Of a stretch of DNA of 64,000 nucleotides, positions 35,191 to 44,924 are shown in pieces; position 1 is the first letter of the stretch, and each line of letters begins with the position of its first letter. The DNA is taken from contig NZ_CP138991.1 in the NCBI RefSeq assembly GCF_044594925.1, positions 3,782,001-3,846,000 on the forward strand, given 5' to 3'. The stretch comes from Maribacter sp044594925 (lineage in GTDB: Bacteria > Bacteroidota > Bacteroidia > Flavobacteriales > Flavobacteriaceae). The notes beneath the pieces were generated by a model. It made no database searches and was not told where the DNA came from. It saw nothing but the letters and a program-made list of their open reading frames with translations. The translations under genes were made by a program, and so were the position numbers.

Positions 35191-37341
35191 ATGAAAAGAA
35201 ATTTAGCCTACGTTTTAGTGGTAATGCTTATAGCTGTTGCTTCTTGCAGTTTTACTAATAAAACTTTTGAAAATGATGATAAGGATAAATTGTTATTAGA
35301 CTTAATAACATACGTATTAGAAAAAGGGCATTACGAGCCAAAAAATATAAATGATGATTTTTCAGCCAATGTCTTTGAGGATTTTATAGATGTTATTGAT
35401 CCTACAAAGCGTTATTTTTTAGCGACTGATATTAAGGAATTCGAACAGTATAAGTTTCAGATAGATGATCAGATAAAAAACACGGATATCACCTTTTTTA
35501 ATATGGTTTACGATAGGCTTATCGAACGTATGGACGATGCCAAGGAAATTTATAGCGAAGTCCTAAAAACTCCTTTTGATTATAATGAAAATGAAAGTAT
35601 CAGTATTAAATATGAAAATGAAGACTTTGTTGCCAATAAAGCTGAATTAAAGGAACGTTGGAGAAAACAACTAAAGTATGCCACCTTAGGCACTTACGAT
35701 TCTAAGATAGCGCATGCCGAGAAGGATAATGTAGATGGTGTCTTTGATGATCATGGGCACGAGGCACACTCGCCAGAGGAAGCAGAAAAAGAAGCTAGAG
35801 CGTCTACGGAATCTACCTTAGACGAGTTTTTCGATTTTATAGCGGACCTAGAACGTAAAGATTGGTTTGTGCAATATATCAATACTATTGTTGATGAATT
35901 TGATCCGCATACATTTTACTTTGCGCCAGACGATAAGGAAAAGTTTGATATGAACATGTCAGGTAAGTTCGAAGGTATAGGAGCAAGACTTCAAAAGAAA
36001 CCTGAAGGAGCTAAAATAGTAGAGATTATTTCTGGGGGACCGGTATGGAGAGATGCACGTTTAGAAGTTGGTGATCAGATTTTAAAAGTTGGTCAGAACG
36101 GAGAAGAATCTATCAACATTGTTGGAATGCGTTTAGATGATGCCATTAAGTTGATAAAAGGAGCACAGGGAACTATAGTTGACCTTACGGTTAGAAAAGT
36201 AGATGGTTCTTTAGAAGAGGTTTCGTTGACTAGAGATGTGGTAGAGCTAGAGGAATCTTATGCCAAATCTGCTAACATTATCAGAGGTGACGAGAAATTC
36301 GGACTCATAAACCTACCTAAGTTTTATGTAGATTTTGAAGATTATAGTGAAAGAAACGCTGCTTCCGACGTTGCAAAGGAGGTAGAGCGCTTAAAGCAAG
36401 AAGGAGCAGAAGGTCTCATTTTAGATTTAAGGGATAATGGTGGAGGATCTTTAAAAACTGTAGTAGAGATGGCTGGGTTGTTCATTAAAGAAGGTCCCGT
36501 AGTACAAGTAAGGTCTAGTAGTAAGGAAAAAGATGTTTACGAAGATAAAGATGAAAGAATTCAGTGGTCTGGACCCCTTGTAATACTGGTGAATGAACTA
36601 TCCGCTTCGGCTTCAGAAATATTGGCTGCTGCCATGCAGGATTATAAGCGTGCGGTCGTTATAGGAAGTAAACAAACTTTTGGCAAAGGAACCGTACAAA
36701 ACGTAATTCCTTTGGATAACATAGTGCGCAGTAATGAACATGGAGATTTAGGTGCCATAAAGTTAACTACACAGAAATTTTACCGTATTAATGGAGGATC
36801 AACACAGTTAGAAGGCGTTAAGAGTGATGTTGTGGTACCGGATAAGTATAGTTATATAGATTTGGGAGAAAGAGACCAATCCAATCCGTTAAAATGGGAT
36901 AAGATTACTCCTGCTGAGTATGAAATTTGGGATGGTTATATCGATTATGACCAAACCATAGCGAACAGTAAAAAGCGGATGGCGGTAAATCCCCAGATTA
37001 AATTGATTGAGGAAAATGCACAATGGCTCAAGGCAGAACAGGAAGAAACCGAGATTTCATTGAACTATGAGACATATAAAGAAGAAAAAGTGAAAGACAA
37101 GGAAAAGTCTAATTATTTCAAAAGCCTTTCCGAGTATGATTCTAAACTTACTTTTAAATCTTTAAAATACGAAGAAGCCTTATTCACGAAAGATTCTGTT
37201 CTAAGGGAAAAAAGAAACCGCTGGCACAAAAATTTAGCGAAGGATGTTTATGTAGAGGAGGCTGTAAATGTTTTACAAGATTTAAAAATGAATAATATAA
37301 AAAATATAAAAAACGGAAAGCTAGCTAGCGTAAAAGGTTAG
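35191..37341 (+). CDS. prc: Carboxy-terminal-processing protease Prc/Tsp, lipoprotein
   Basis: A 716-residue protease with lipobox Cys19 (VASC), a long N-terminal helical domain, a PDZ domain (about 260-345: EGIGARLQKKPEG), and an S41 protease core with catalytic Ser in NELSASASEI and Lys in TFGKGTVQ. A DUF3340-type C-terminus follows. The frame is open from a TTG at 35164, but the ATG at 35191 places the signal peptide properly. It degrades periplasmic proteins from their C-termini and is anchored to the membrane by its lipid. Confidence 0.93.
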   Translation: MKRNLAYVLVVMLIAVASCSFTNKTFENDDKDKLLLDLITYVLEKGHYEPKNINDDFSANVFEDFIDVIDPTKRYFLATDIKEFEQYKFQIDDQIKNTDITFFNMVYDRLIERMDDAKEIYSEVLKTPFDYNENESISIKYENEDFVANKAELKERWRKQLKYATLGTYDSKIAHAEKDNVDGVFDDHGHEAHSPEEAEKEARASTESTLDEFFDFIADLERKDWFVQYINTIVDEFDPHTFYFAPDDKEKFDMNMSGKFEGIGARLQKKPEGAKIVEIISGGPVWRDARLEVGDQILKVGQNGEESINIVGMRLDDAIKLIKGAQGTIVDLTVRKVDGSLEEVSLTRDVVELEESYAKSANIIRGDEKFGLINLPKFYVDFEDYSERNAASDVAKEVERLKQEGAEGLILDLRDNGGGSLKTVVEMAGLFIKEGPVVQVRSSSKEKDVYEDKDERIQWSGPLVILVNELSASASEILAAAMQDYKRAVVIGSKQTFGKGTVQNVIPLDNIVRSNEHGDLGAIKLTTQKFYRINGGSTQLEGVKSDVVVPDKYSYIDLGERDQSNPLKWDKITPAEYEIWDGYIDYDQTIANSKKRMAVNPQIKLIEENAQWLKAEQEETEISLNYETYKEEKVKDKEKSNYFKSLSEYDSKLTFKSLKYEEALFTKDSVLREKRNRWHKNLAKDVYVEEAVNVLQDLKMNNIKNIKNGKLASVKG

Positions 37342-37356
37342 CATTCCATTTCAAAG

Positions 37357-37392
37357 AATAAAAAAAGCCGCTCATTGAGCGGCTTTTTTTAT
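37357..37392. terminator. Bidirectional terminator between prc and msrA
   Basis: GCCGCTC and GAGCGGC flank an ATT loop, with A-run on one side and T-run on the other. Confidence 0.9.
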
Positions 37393-37931
37393 TAGACCTT
37401 AAGCTTATCTCCATGTAATTTCCTAAGCTTGGACAGCTTTGGGTTAATTACTACTTGGCAATAGCCTTGAGATTTATTGTTTATATAATAATCTTGATGT
37501 GCTTTTTCCGCATCATAGAAAATACCCAAAGGGCTTACCTCGGTTACTATAGCATTTTCATAATAAGGGTTTAGCTCTTTAATGACCGCGTTGGCGGTTT
37601 CCTTTTGCCTGTCGTTTTGATAATAGATTACAGAGCGGTATTGCGTACCCACATCCGCTCCTTGTCTATTAAGGGTGGTAGGGTCATGTGTAGTCATAAA
37701 TATTACCAAAATATCCGCCAAGGAAATAACCGCTGCATCAAAGGTTACCTGTACTACTTCTGCATGACCTGTTAGTCCAGAACATATTTCTCTATAGGTT
37801 GGCCTTCCCGGAGCGTTACCGCCTGTATATCCAGATACTACTTTATGAACACCGTTTACTTCTTGAAAAACCGCTTCGGTACACCAAAAGCAACCACCGC
37901 CAACGGTTATAACTTCTATATTTTTACTCAT
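37392..37931 (-). CDS. msrA: Peptide methionine sulfoxide reductase MsrA
   Basis: A 179-residue MsrA with GGGCFWCTEAVF; Cys14 is the nucleophile and Cys17 a possible resolving partner. It reduces methionine-S-sulfoxide in proteins. No signal peptide, so cytosolic. It overlaps msrB by 8 nt. Confidence 0.96.
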   Translation of the reverse strand: MSKNIEVITVGGGCFWCTEAVFQEVNGVHKVVSGYTGGNAPGRPTYREICSGLTGHAEVVQVTFDAAVISLADILVIFMTTHDPTTLNRQGADVGTQYRSVIYYQNDRQKETANAVIKELNPYYENAIVTEVSPLGIFYDAEKAHQDYYINNKSQGYCQVVINPKLSKLRKLHGDKLKV

Positions 37932-38382
37932 TTATTTCTTTCGTAATTTTCATGGATTCAGAATTAATACAGTAACGTAGTCCACTTGGCTCGGGTCCGT
38001 CAGGAAAAACATGGCCAAGATGCGCATTGCACGTATTGCAGAGCACCTCTACCCGTATCATTCCAAAGCTTACATCTTTTATATACTTAATGGCGTTCTC
38101 TTTTATAGGCTGTGTAAAACTTGGCCATCCCGTCCCGGATTCAAACTTTATGGTAGAATCAAATAGTGGCGTACTACAACAGATACACTCATATTTGCCA
38201 GCATCATGCACACTGCACAATGCTCCCGAATGAGGGGCCTCTGTACCTTTTTTTCTGGTAATTCTAAACTGTTCAGGAGTTAAGATAGCTCTCCATTCTT
38301 CTTCAGTTTTCTCAACTCTATTATCAGGAACAGGATTTCCGTTCACTGAAAAATGAATAACATCTTTCCATGTTAAAGTCAT
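37924..38382 (-). CDS. msrB: Peptide methionine sulfoxide reductase MsrB
   Basis: A 152-residue MsrB with catalytic Cys138 in RYCINS and a zinc site made of Cys66/Cys69 (CICC) and Cys115/Cys118 (CNTC). It reduces methionine-R-sulfoxide. No signal peptide. It begins the msrB-msrA operon. Confidence 0.96.
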   Translation of the reverse strand: MTLTWKDVIHFSVNGNPVPDNRVEKTEEEWRAILTPEQFRITRKKGTEAPHSGALCSVHDAGKYECICCSTPLFDSTIKFESGTGWPSFTQPIKENAIKYIKDVSFGMIRVEVLCNTCNAHLGHVFPDGPEPSGLRYCINSESMKITKEINE

Positions 38383-38437
38383 AATTTTCCTTTCTTTTTT
38401 TTAAGTTCTTTAACGCTTTCTAAGTCGTTTTAGTTCA

Positions 38438-38466
38438 TTGCTTCTTACAAAATTAAACTAAATTTG
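38438..38466 (+). promoter_or_regulatory. Promoter of the nuclease gene (TTG-N18-TAAATTTG)
   Basis: TTG (38438-38440), 18 nt, then TAAATTTG (38459-38466): a full match. It ends 4 nt before the ATG at 38471, so the mRNA may be leaderless. Confidence 0.7.
38448..38455 (-). promoter_or_regulatory. -7 element TAATTTTG for msrB
   Basis: A full TAnnTTTG match on the minus strand, 65 nt before the msrB ATG. It lies between the -33 and -7 boxes of the divergent nuclease promoter, so the two polymerases would compete. Confidence 0.5.
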
Positions 38467-38470
38467 AGCG

Positions 38471-39280
38471 ATGCGTTTTGATACTAAAAATAGAACTATT
38501 TACTCGGTTTTAATCCTTATTTGTATTGTAGGTTTTTGGCTTTTTGAAAATTTTTATACCCCTAGCACCTATTCCATAGGTGAAGAAGGAAAAGAGGCTA
38601 GTTTTCCAGCAGCGTTATTGCCAAGTTCTACAACGGATGAGGTGGTACACCACTCCTATTTTTCCTTGTCCTATAAGGAACGATTTGAGCAGGCGGAGTG
38701 GGTGGTGTACGTGCTGCGTAAATCTCACCTAACCTATGACGACAGAAAAAGACCTTATTTTATCGAAGACCCTTGGGTAAAATCAAAATCCGCGGATTGG
38801 AGAAATTACAAAGGCTCAGGTTACGATCGCGGGCATTTGGTGCCTGCAGGTGATCGCAGGTTTTCTGAACAAGCTTATAACGAGACTTTTTATACCAGTA
38901 ATATAAGTCCGCAGGATAGGGATTTTAATGCGGGTATTTGGAATAGGTTGGAAATGAAAACAAGGTCGTGGGCAAAAAAATATGGGGAACTTTATGTAAT
39001 TACTGGAGGTGTTTTGGAGGGCGGCCTTTATGAAATTGGCGATGAGGACGTGGCTGTGCCTGATTATTTTTATAAGATAGTGGCTAAAGGAAGTCCAGGT
39101 AAGTTGGAAGTTATTGGTTTTCTGTTTCCAAATAAAGAACAAAGCAAACCATTGTCGAGTTTTGCGGTTAGCATCGATGAACTAGAATCCAGAACAGGAA
39201 TCGATTTTTTTAAAGGATTACCGGTTAGCGAGCAGGAAAAATTGGAGTCTAAAATACACCTGAAAAACTGGAAGTTCTAA
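38471..39280 (+). CDS. DNA/RNA non-specific endonuclease, membrane-anchored or secreted
   Basis: A 269-residue nuclease of the beta-beta-alpha-metal type. The catalytic motif DRGHLVPAGDRR is at 119-130 (His122 is the general base), followed by TSNISPQ and the metal-binding N-x-G-x-W-N-x-L-E block. A hydrophobic helix at about 11-26 anchors or exports it. It would degrade DNA and RNA outside the cytoplasm. It converges with rodA by 3 nt. Confidence 0.93.
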   Translation: MRFDTKNRTIYSVLILICIVGFWLFENFYTPSTYSIGEEGKEASFPAALLPSSTTDEVVHHSYFSLSYKERFEQAEWVVYVLRKSHLTYDDRKRPYFIEDPWVKSKSADWRNYKGSGYDRGHLVPAGDRRFSEQAYNETFYTSNISPQDRDFNAGIWNRLEMKTRSWAKKYGELYVITGGVLEGGLYEIGDEDVAVPDYFYKIVAKGSPGKLEVIGFLFPNKEQSKPLSSFAVSIDELESRTGIDFFKGLPVSEQEKLESKIHLKNWKF

Positions 39281-40560
39281 AAGCTTTCTTTAAGTCTATT
39301 GGTATCAAGCTTCAGAAAGATGAATAACAAAATGGTAAAGAATAATAGACCAGAGCCACCGTAGCTAAAAAAAGGCAATGGTATTCCAATGGTTGGCAGC
39401 ACGCCAATTACCATTCCAATATTTATAAAATAGTGGATTAGTAGTATAGAAATCACCCCATATCCATACATTCTTGCAAAGTCGTTTTTTTGCCGTTCCG
39501 CTAAGGAAATCAATCTTAATAATAGTATAGTGAAAAGAATAACTACGGTGGCCGTGCCAAGGAACCCCCACTCTTCACCCACAGTACTAAAGATATAGTC
39601 GGTATGCTGTTCTGGAACAAAATCTCCTTTGGTTCTGGTTCCCTCTAAGAATCCTTTACCCCAAAACCCTCCCGACTCAATCGCTTTTTCTGATTGATAG
39701 GTGTTGTAGCCAATTGTCCTACGAATTTGTTCAAGTTTGGCCGGGTCTTTTTCTAGTCGTAACCACAGGCTAAAGCGGTCCCTGTGTCGTTGCTCGAATA
39801 CATTGTTGAAAACAAAATTAACAGAGAGCGAAAACAGTATTGTGAATATAACCACAATCGCCAAAGGGAAAATGGGGACTTTAAAGCTTTTTCGTTTTAA
39901 TGCGAACAGCAGTACTAGTAGCAAGGCAAGGCCAATGGTAACCCAAATGGTTCCGAACATGAGCGTAGTTACAAAAATAAGAATGGCGAAAAAGCCGATT
40001 CCGAGATAAAATAGCGGTAGTCCTTCTCTAAAAATAACAAAGACCAGAGCAAAGAATACGAGCGCGCTTCCTGGATCTGGTTGAGGAATTATAAGGAGCG
40101 CGGGGATGAGTATAATTAACAGTGCATAGAGCTGGTCTTTTCTACGCTTAATGTCGGTCTGAATATCGCTTAAATACTTCGCTAGCGCCAGAGCTGTTGC
40201 TATTTTGGCAAGCTCCGAGGGTTGGAAATTCATAAATCCCAGACTGTACCAAGAGGTGGCCCCGGCAATGGTCTTTCCAAAGACAAAGAGGCCTAATAGT
40301 GAAACCATGGAAATTAGATAGAGAACGCTCGAAAAACGTTCATAAAAATTAACTTCCAATGCCATAATCACTAGGATTGCTACTAAGCTTACTCCTATAA
40401 AAAATAACTGTTTCCCGTGTAAGGTGCCAAAATCGAAGAGTGCATCCTGTGTTTCTGTGAAGGTGCTAGAGTAAATATTTGACCATCCAATAATAACCAA
40501 GGATAAGTAGATGAATACAGTAAGCCAATCTATTCGTTTAAGTATACTTCTACCAGACAT
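39277..40560 (-). CDS. rodA: Rod-shape peptidoglycan polymerase RodA
   Basis: A 427-residue SEDS-family protein with about 10 membrane helices. Motifs: a GATSWYSLGFMNFQPSELAKIA block (about 106-126) and PFFSYGGSGLL near the C-terminus. It polymerises glycan strands with PBP2 during side-wall growth. It follows mrdA in the elongasome operon. Confidence 0.95.
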   Translation of the reverse strand: MSGRSILKRIDWLTVFIYLSLVIIGWSNIYSSTFTETQDALFDFGTLHGKQLFFIGVSLVAILVIMALEVNFYERFSSVLYLISMVSLLGLFVFGKTIAGATSWYSLGFMNFQPSELAKIATALALAKYLSDIQTDIKRRKDQLYALLIILIPALLIIPQPDPGSALVFFALVFVIFREGLPLFYLGIGFFAILIFVTTLMFGTIWVTIGLALLLVLLFALKRKSFKVPIFPLAIVVIFTILFSLSVNFVFNNVFEQRHRDRFSLWLRLEKDPAKLEQIRRTIGYNTYQSEKAIESGGFWGKGFLEGTRTKGDFVPEQHTDYIFSTVGEEWGFLGTATVVILFTILLLRLISLAERQKNDFARMYGYGVISILLIHYFINIGMVIGVLPTIGIPLPFFSYGGSGLLFFTILLFIFLKLDTNRLKESF

Positions 40561-40566
40561 ACTCGT

Positions 40567-42483
40567 TTACCTTGATTGGTGATCAATATCTAAGTTGATT
40601 GCATCTTGGCTCCAATCGTATTCGTTTATTTCAAACGCCTCACCACTATAGGGTTTAGCATACTCGCGCTCCAAGCTTCTTCCAAGCATTCTTTTTTCTA
40701 AATCTGTTCGGGTAATCTCTCTTTTAATGTATTTCTCTATCATTAAGGAGGCAATATGACCTGCGTAACGAGAACCGTAATAGCCATTTTCAATATAAAC
40801 GGCAATTGCTATTTTAGGATTTTCTACAGGCGCGAATGCTACGAATACAGAGTGGTCCGTAAGTTGCGTACGTACACCATCAATCTTGGTAAAATTCTCT
40901 GCCGTACCTGTTTTCCCTGCTATCTCTATATCCGGTATTTGAAGCCAATATGCCGTTCCGCCTTTCTTTTTATAAACATCGGCCATGCCCTGTATGATAG
41001 GTTCAAAATGGTTTTTATCTATAGTGGTTTTTTTAGGTTCCGTATATTTGGGGTCAGTGATATCTTTTCCCTGAATTTTTTTAAGAATATGCGGAGTAAA
41101 ATAATACCCTCTATTCGCAATTGCAGCGGCCATATTTGCCAATTGTACTGGAGTTGCCAAGATTTCTCCTTGCCCAATAGCATTGGATATGATAAAAGAG
41201 GAACTCCAACGATTATCCCCGTACCATTTGTCATAGTATTCTTTGCTAGGAATTCTTCCTTTTTGTCCAAAGGGAAGGTCATAACCAAGGTAATTCCCCA
41301 AGCCAAAACTTTTCATATGCTTTTCCCAGACATCCATTCCTTCGTCGGTAGTTTCAAATTTTTCAAAGATCTTCCGAAAAGCTCCTGCAAAATAAGCATT
41401 ACAGGACATATAAATACCACTGTTCATATTACGTAAGCCTCCACCACAATGGCAGCCTCTTTTCTTTTTCCCTACATAGAAACCATTATAGCATCGTATT
41501 GTCGAGGACTCTTCTATAACACCCTCTTGCAGGGCTACTAACGCATTAAGGGTTTTAAATGGTGAACCGGGAGGTTGCTGTGCATGTATGGAACGGTCCC
41601 AGGTTGGGTTAGCTATGGTGTCATTATAGAGCTTGGTGTAATTTTTAGATCGTTCTCTACCTACTAGCAGCGCGGGATCATAAGTAGGTCCGGAAATCAT
41701 GGAAAGTATTTCCCCGGTTGCTGGTTCAATGGCTACAATGCCACCTCTTTTCCCAAACATCAAACGTTCTCCGTACTCCTGTAGTTTTTTGTCAAGTGTA
41801 ATACTAATTTGTTTTCCTTGCTCTGGTAAGGTGTCCATGGCCCCATTTTTATAGGGTCCTATTTCTCTGTTGAATCTGTCCTTTTGAATATATTGAACTC
41901 CTTTTCTACCACGGAGAAGGTCTTCATAGTAACGTTCAACGCCTGTTCTACCTTTAAGTTCTCCTTGAACATAGTATTTGTTTTTAGCCAAATCTCCTTC
42001 GTTGACCTCACTAATATAACCTAATACATTGGCGGCACTTGGCGTGTCATAATATCGTAAGGAGCGTTTTTGAATATAGAAACCCTTGTATTTTCGCATC
42101 TTTTCTTGAAGTCTTGCATAGTCCTCCTTTGATAATTGTGGTACCAAAACCGAGGGTAGTCTGGGAGAATAAACGCGTGCTTTTCTTAGCTTTTCCTTGA
42201 ATTTTGGCTTATCTATACCTAAAAGACCACAAAACTCTAGGGTATCAAGAGCTTTAACCTCCCTGGGAATAACCATAACATCATAAGCAGGGTCGTTACC
42301 CACCAACAGCTCTCCGTTTCTATCATAGATGTAACCGCGTTCGGGATAATCGTAAATCGCTTTAATGGCAGGGTCTTCTAAAACTTGGTCTGGGGAAAAA
42401 CTGAATATTTGCAGGTAGGAAAGTCTGCTTAGGAACGTAATTCCTATGATGATAATTATTGATGATAAAAGTATTTTCCTCAT
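40567..42483 (-). CDS. mrdA: Penicillin-binding protein 2 (transpeptidase of the elongasome)
   Basis: A 638-residue class B PBP with an N-terminal membrane helix (about 4-22), a pedestal domain, and transpeptidase motifs SPFK (Ser307 nucleophile), SCN (360-362) and KTGT. The loop before SCN is Cys-rich: Cys331, Cys344, His345, Cys346, plus Cys361 in SCN itself, which could hold a metal. It cross-links peptidoglycan for lateral wall growth. Overlaps mreD by 4 nt. Confidence 0.95.
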   Translation of the reverse strand: MRKILLSSIIIIIGITFLSRLSYLQIFSFSPDQVLEDPAIKAIYDYPERGYIYDRNGELLVGNDPAYDVMVIPREVKALDTLEFCGLLGIDKPKFKEKLRKARVYSPRLPSVLVPQLSKEDYARLQEKMRKYKGFYIQKRSLRYYDTPSAANVLGYISEVNEGDLAKNKYYVQGELKGRTGVERYYEDLLRGRKGVQYIQKDRFNREIGPYKNGAMDTLPEQGKQISITLDKKLQEYGERLMFGKRGGIVAIEPATGEILSMISGPTYDPALLVGRERSKNYTKLYNDTIANPTWDRSIHAQQPPGSPFKTLNALVALQEGVIEESSTIRCYNGFYVGKKKRGCHCGGGLRNMNSGIYMSCNAYFAGAFRKIFEKFETTDEGMDVWEKHMKSFGLGNYLGYDLPFGQKGRIPSKEYYDKWYGDNRWSSSFIISNAIGQGEILATPVQLANMAAAIANRGYYFTPHILKKIQGKDITDPKYTEPKKTTIDKNHFEPIIQGMADVYKKKGGTAYWLQIPDIEIAGKTGTAENFTKIDGVRTQLTDHSVFVAFAPVENPKIAIAVYIENGYYGSRYAGHIASLMIEKYIKREITRTDLEKRMLGRSLEREYAKPYSGEAFEINEYDWSQDAINLDIDHQSR

Positions 42484-42989
42484 TCTTTTTTAGTGCTAAA
42501 TAAGGTGCTGAACAATAGACCCAATACTAAAGATGCTAGGCCTATGGCAAACGTTTTTTGTATGATGAGTAAGCTATTGGCAAAACTAAAAATTTCTAAA
42601 GTAAAGAATACAATATGGTGTATTAATATTAATAACGTCAAAAAGGTAAATTGTTGTGCCTTAGTACTGTTGTTTAACTTAAAACTTTGAAATTCATAAT
42701 TGACTCCAAATACAAACCGCATTATAGTAGGTCTTAAATAGGCTATTGTAATGGTAGCGGCAGTATTGATAGCTAAGGTGTCCGAAAAAATATCTATCAA
42801 AAAGCCGAGCAAAAAACTTATAATCAGAAAAGTAGTTCTGTTTTCTTTTATTGGATACCAATAGATGAACAGAATATATATCATAGGGTTGATAAAGCCA
42901 AAGAAATTTAGCCTATTGAATACGAGTACCTGTACCAAAACCAGCAGTATAAACCTTAAAATATTTACAAAAAAGGAACTACTAATCAT
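42480..42989 (-). CDS. mreD: Rod-shape-determining protein MreD
   Basis: A 169-residue membrane protein with five hydrophobic segments, in the MreD position between mreC and mrdA and overlapping both (8 and 4 nt). Sequence of this family is weakly conserved; the call rests on topology and place. Confidence 0.88.
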   Translation of the reverse strand: MISSSFFVNILRFILLVLVQVLVFNRLNFFGFINPMIYILFIYWYPIKENRTTFLIISFLLGFLIDIFSDTLAINTAATITIAYLRPTIMRFVFGVNYEFQSFKLNNSTKAQQFTFLTLLILIHHIVFFTLEIFSFANSLLIIQKTFAIGLASLVLGLLFSTLFSTKKE

Positions 42990-43803
42990 TAGCTGTCTGT
43001 GTTTCTGTTTCTAGTTCTAAAACTTCTTCCTTGTTCAAATTTTGAATCACGTATATGTTCTTCAAATTTGTCATATCGTTAAATAGCGCCACATCTATAA
43101 AATAGAAACTCTTTGAAGTATCCAAATCAAATTTTTGAATAGTGCCGATGGGAATGTTCTCGGGGAAAATACTGCTCATAGCACCTGTAACTATAGTATC
43201 TCCAATAGTTAATGGGACCAACCTGGGGATGTCTACCAATTGAACGGTATTATAGTCTTTTGTATTCCAGACCAACGAACCAAAATGGTTAGAATTTTTA
43301 ATCTTAGCATTGATATTGGACTTTTCATTTAATATACTCTGTACAGTTGCATAGTTGTTAGAGGTGTTCTCAATGATTCCTAGTATTCCTTTGTCCGTAA
43401 TTACGCCCATGTCTTGCTTAACACTATCTAAACTACCCTTGTTAATGGTAATGTAGTTTCTTTGGTCGGAAAAGCTGTTTTTTACTATGCTACCCTGTAC
43501 TACCGTATAGCTGTTTAGTAAAGAATCAGTTATAGGAATAACGCTTTCTTGCTTATTGTAAAGCTGAAATCGAAGTAGTTCATTTTCTCTTAAGAGGTCG
43601 CGGTTCTCCTCCCGGAGTTTAAAATAGGAAGTAATATTAGTTGACATTTCGTAAATACTACCAGAAAAATAATTGGCTGAATTTAGAAATTTAGACTGAT
43701 GATAGGAATGCGATTGAAAGGTGAAAACTAAAGCAATAAATAAAAGAAAGGCATAAAGCAGGAACGTTTTATACCGAATCAGAAAATTTATTATCTGCTG
43801 CAT
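42982..43803 (-). CDS. mreC: Rod-shape-determining protein MreC
   Basis: A 273-residue protein with one N-terminal membrane helix (about 9-28), a coiled-coil (about 55-85) and the periplasmic double beta-barrel with the NKGSLDSVKQDMGVIT and GDTIVTGAMSSIFPENIPIGTI blocks. It bridges MreB to PBP2 and RodA. Confidence 0.94.
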   Translation of the reverse strand: MQQIINFLIRYKTFLLYAFLLFIALVFTFQSHSYHQSKFLNSANYFSGSIYEMSTNITSYFKLREENRDLLRENELLRFQLYNKQESVIPITDSLLNSYTVVQGSIVKNSFSDQRNYITINKGSLDSVKQDMGVITDKGILGIIENTSNNYATVQSILNEKSNINAKIKNSNHFGSLVWNTKDYNTVQLVDIPRLVPLTIGDTIVTGAMSSIFPENIPIGTIQKFDLDTSKSFYFIDVALFNDMTNLKNIYVIQNLNKEEVLELETETQTAND

Positions 43804-43839
43804 TCACTTTTACGTTTTCAAATTGAAGTACTTAAAAAA

Positions 43840-44868
43840 TTACTTGATTAAGATACTTTTATATCGCTCTAGGTTTTTCAAAGCTATTCCTGTACCACGA
43901 ACAACCGCTCTCAAAGGGTCTTCCGCGATATATACAGGAAGATCTGTTTTTTGTGACAACCTTCTGTCCAAGCCTCGTAGCATAGAACCACCGCCGGCTA
44001 AATAAATTCCTGTATTATAGATGTCGGCTGCCAATTCTGGAGGGGTTTGTGATAGCGTCTCCATCACAGCGTCTTCTACGCGCAAGATGGACTTATCTAG
44101 GGCTTTCGCTATCTCTCGGTAAGAAATCTGTACTTGCTTCGGCTTACCCGTAAGCAAATCACGTCCTTGAACAGATTTTTCGTCTGGTGGAGACTGTAAA
44201 TCTTCCGTTGCGGATCCTATTTCAATTTTAATAGCTTCTGCGGTACTCTCGCCAACATACAAGTTATGCTGTGTACGCATGTAGTAAATAATATCGTTTG
44301 TGAAAACATCACCTGCAATCTTTACCGATTTGTCACAGACGATACCCCCTAAGGCAATTACGGCGATTTCTGTAGTACCACCGCCTATATCTACGATCAT
44401 ATTACCTTTGGGCTGCATAATGTCAAGACCAATACCTATAGCTGCGGCCATTGGCTCATGAATAAGATACACTTCCTTACCATTTACCCGTTCCGCGGAT
44501 TCCTTTACTGCACGCATTTCAACCTCTGTAATCCCGGAGGGAATACATATGACCATACGCAAAGCTGGTGGAAACCACTTTTTCTTTAATGCAGGTATGT
44601 TTTTAATGAACATATTGATCATCTTTTCAGATGCATCAAAATCGGCGATTACTCCATCCTTTAAGGGACGAATGGTTTTTATATTTTCATGGGTTTTTCC
44701 TTGCATCATATTGGCTTCCTTGCCAACAGCGATAATTTTACCGGTAATTCTATCACGAGCTACGATAGAAGGACTATCTACTACGACCTTGTCATTATGT
44801 ATAATAAGCGTGTTCGCCGTTCCTAAATCTATGGCTATCTCCTCGGTCAAGAAATCAAAAAATCCCAT
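43840..44868 (-). CDS. mreB: Actin-like rod-shape protein MreB
   Basis: A 342-residue actin-fold protein: phosphate-1 motif IDLGTANTLI (14-23), phosphate-2 IVDIGGGTTEIAVI, adenosine motif GIYLAGGGSMLRG. It forms membrane-bound filaments that guide the elongation complex. First gene of the operon; a -7 box lies 43 nt upstream. Confidence 0.97.
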   Translation of the reverse strand: MGFFDFLTEEIAIDLGTANTLIIHNDKVVVDSPSIVARDRITGKIIAVGKEANMMQGKTHENIKTIRPLKDGVIADFDASEKMINMFIKNIPALKKKWFPPALRMVICIPSGITEVEMRAVKESAERVNGKEVYLIHEPMAAAIGIGLDIMQPKGNMIVDIGGGTTEIAVIALGGIVCDKSVKIAGDVFTNDIIYYMRTQHNLYVGESTAEAIKIEIGSATEDLQSPPDEKSVQGRDLLTGKPKQVQISYREIAKALDKSILRVEDAVMETLSQTPPELAADIYNTGIYLAGGGSMLRGLDRRLSQKTDLPVYIAEDPLRAVVRGTGIALKNLERYKSILIK

Positions 44869-44910
44869 ATAAATTTGTTTGGTTATGGATTAAGGGGTGC
44901 ATTTCATCGA

Positions 44911-44918
44911 CAAAAGTA
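44911..44918 (-). promoter_or_regulatory. -7 element TACTTTTG for mreB
   Basis: A full TAnnTTTG match on the minus strand, 43 nt before the mreB ATG. The -33 region falls in the 3' end of purH and has no TTG. Confidence 0.55.
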
Positions 44919-44924
44919 GTAAAA

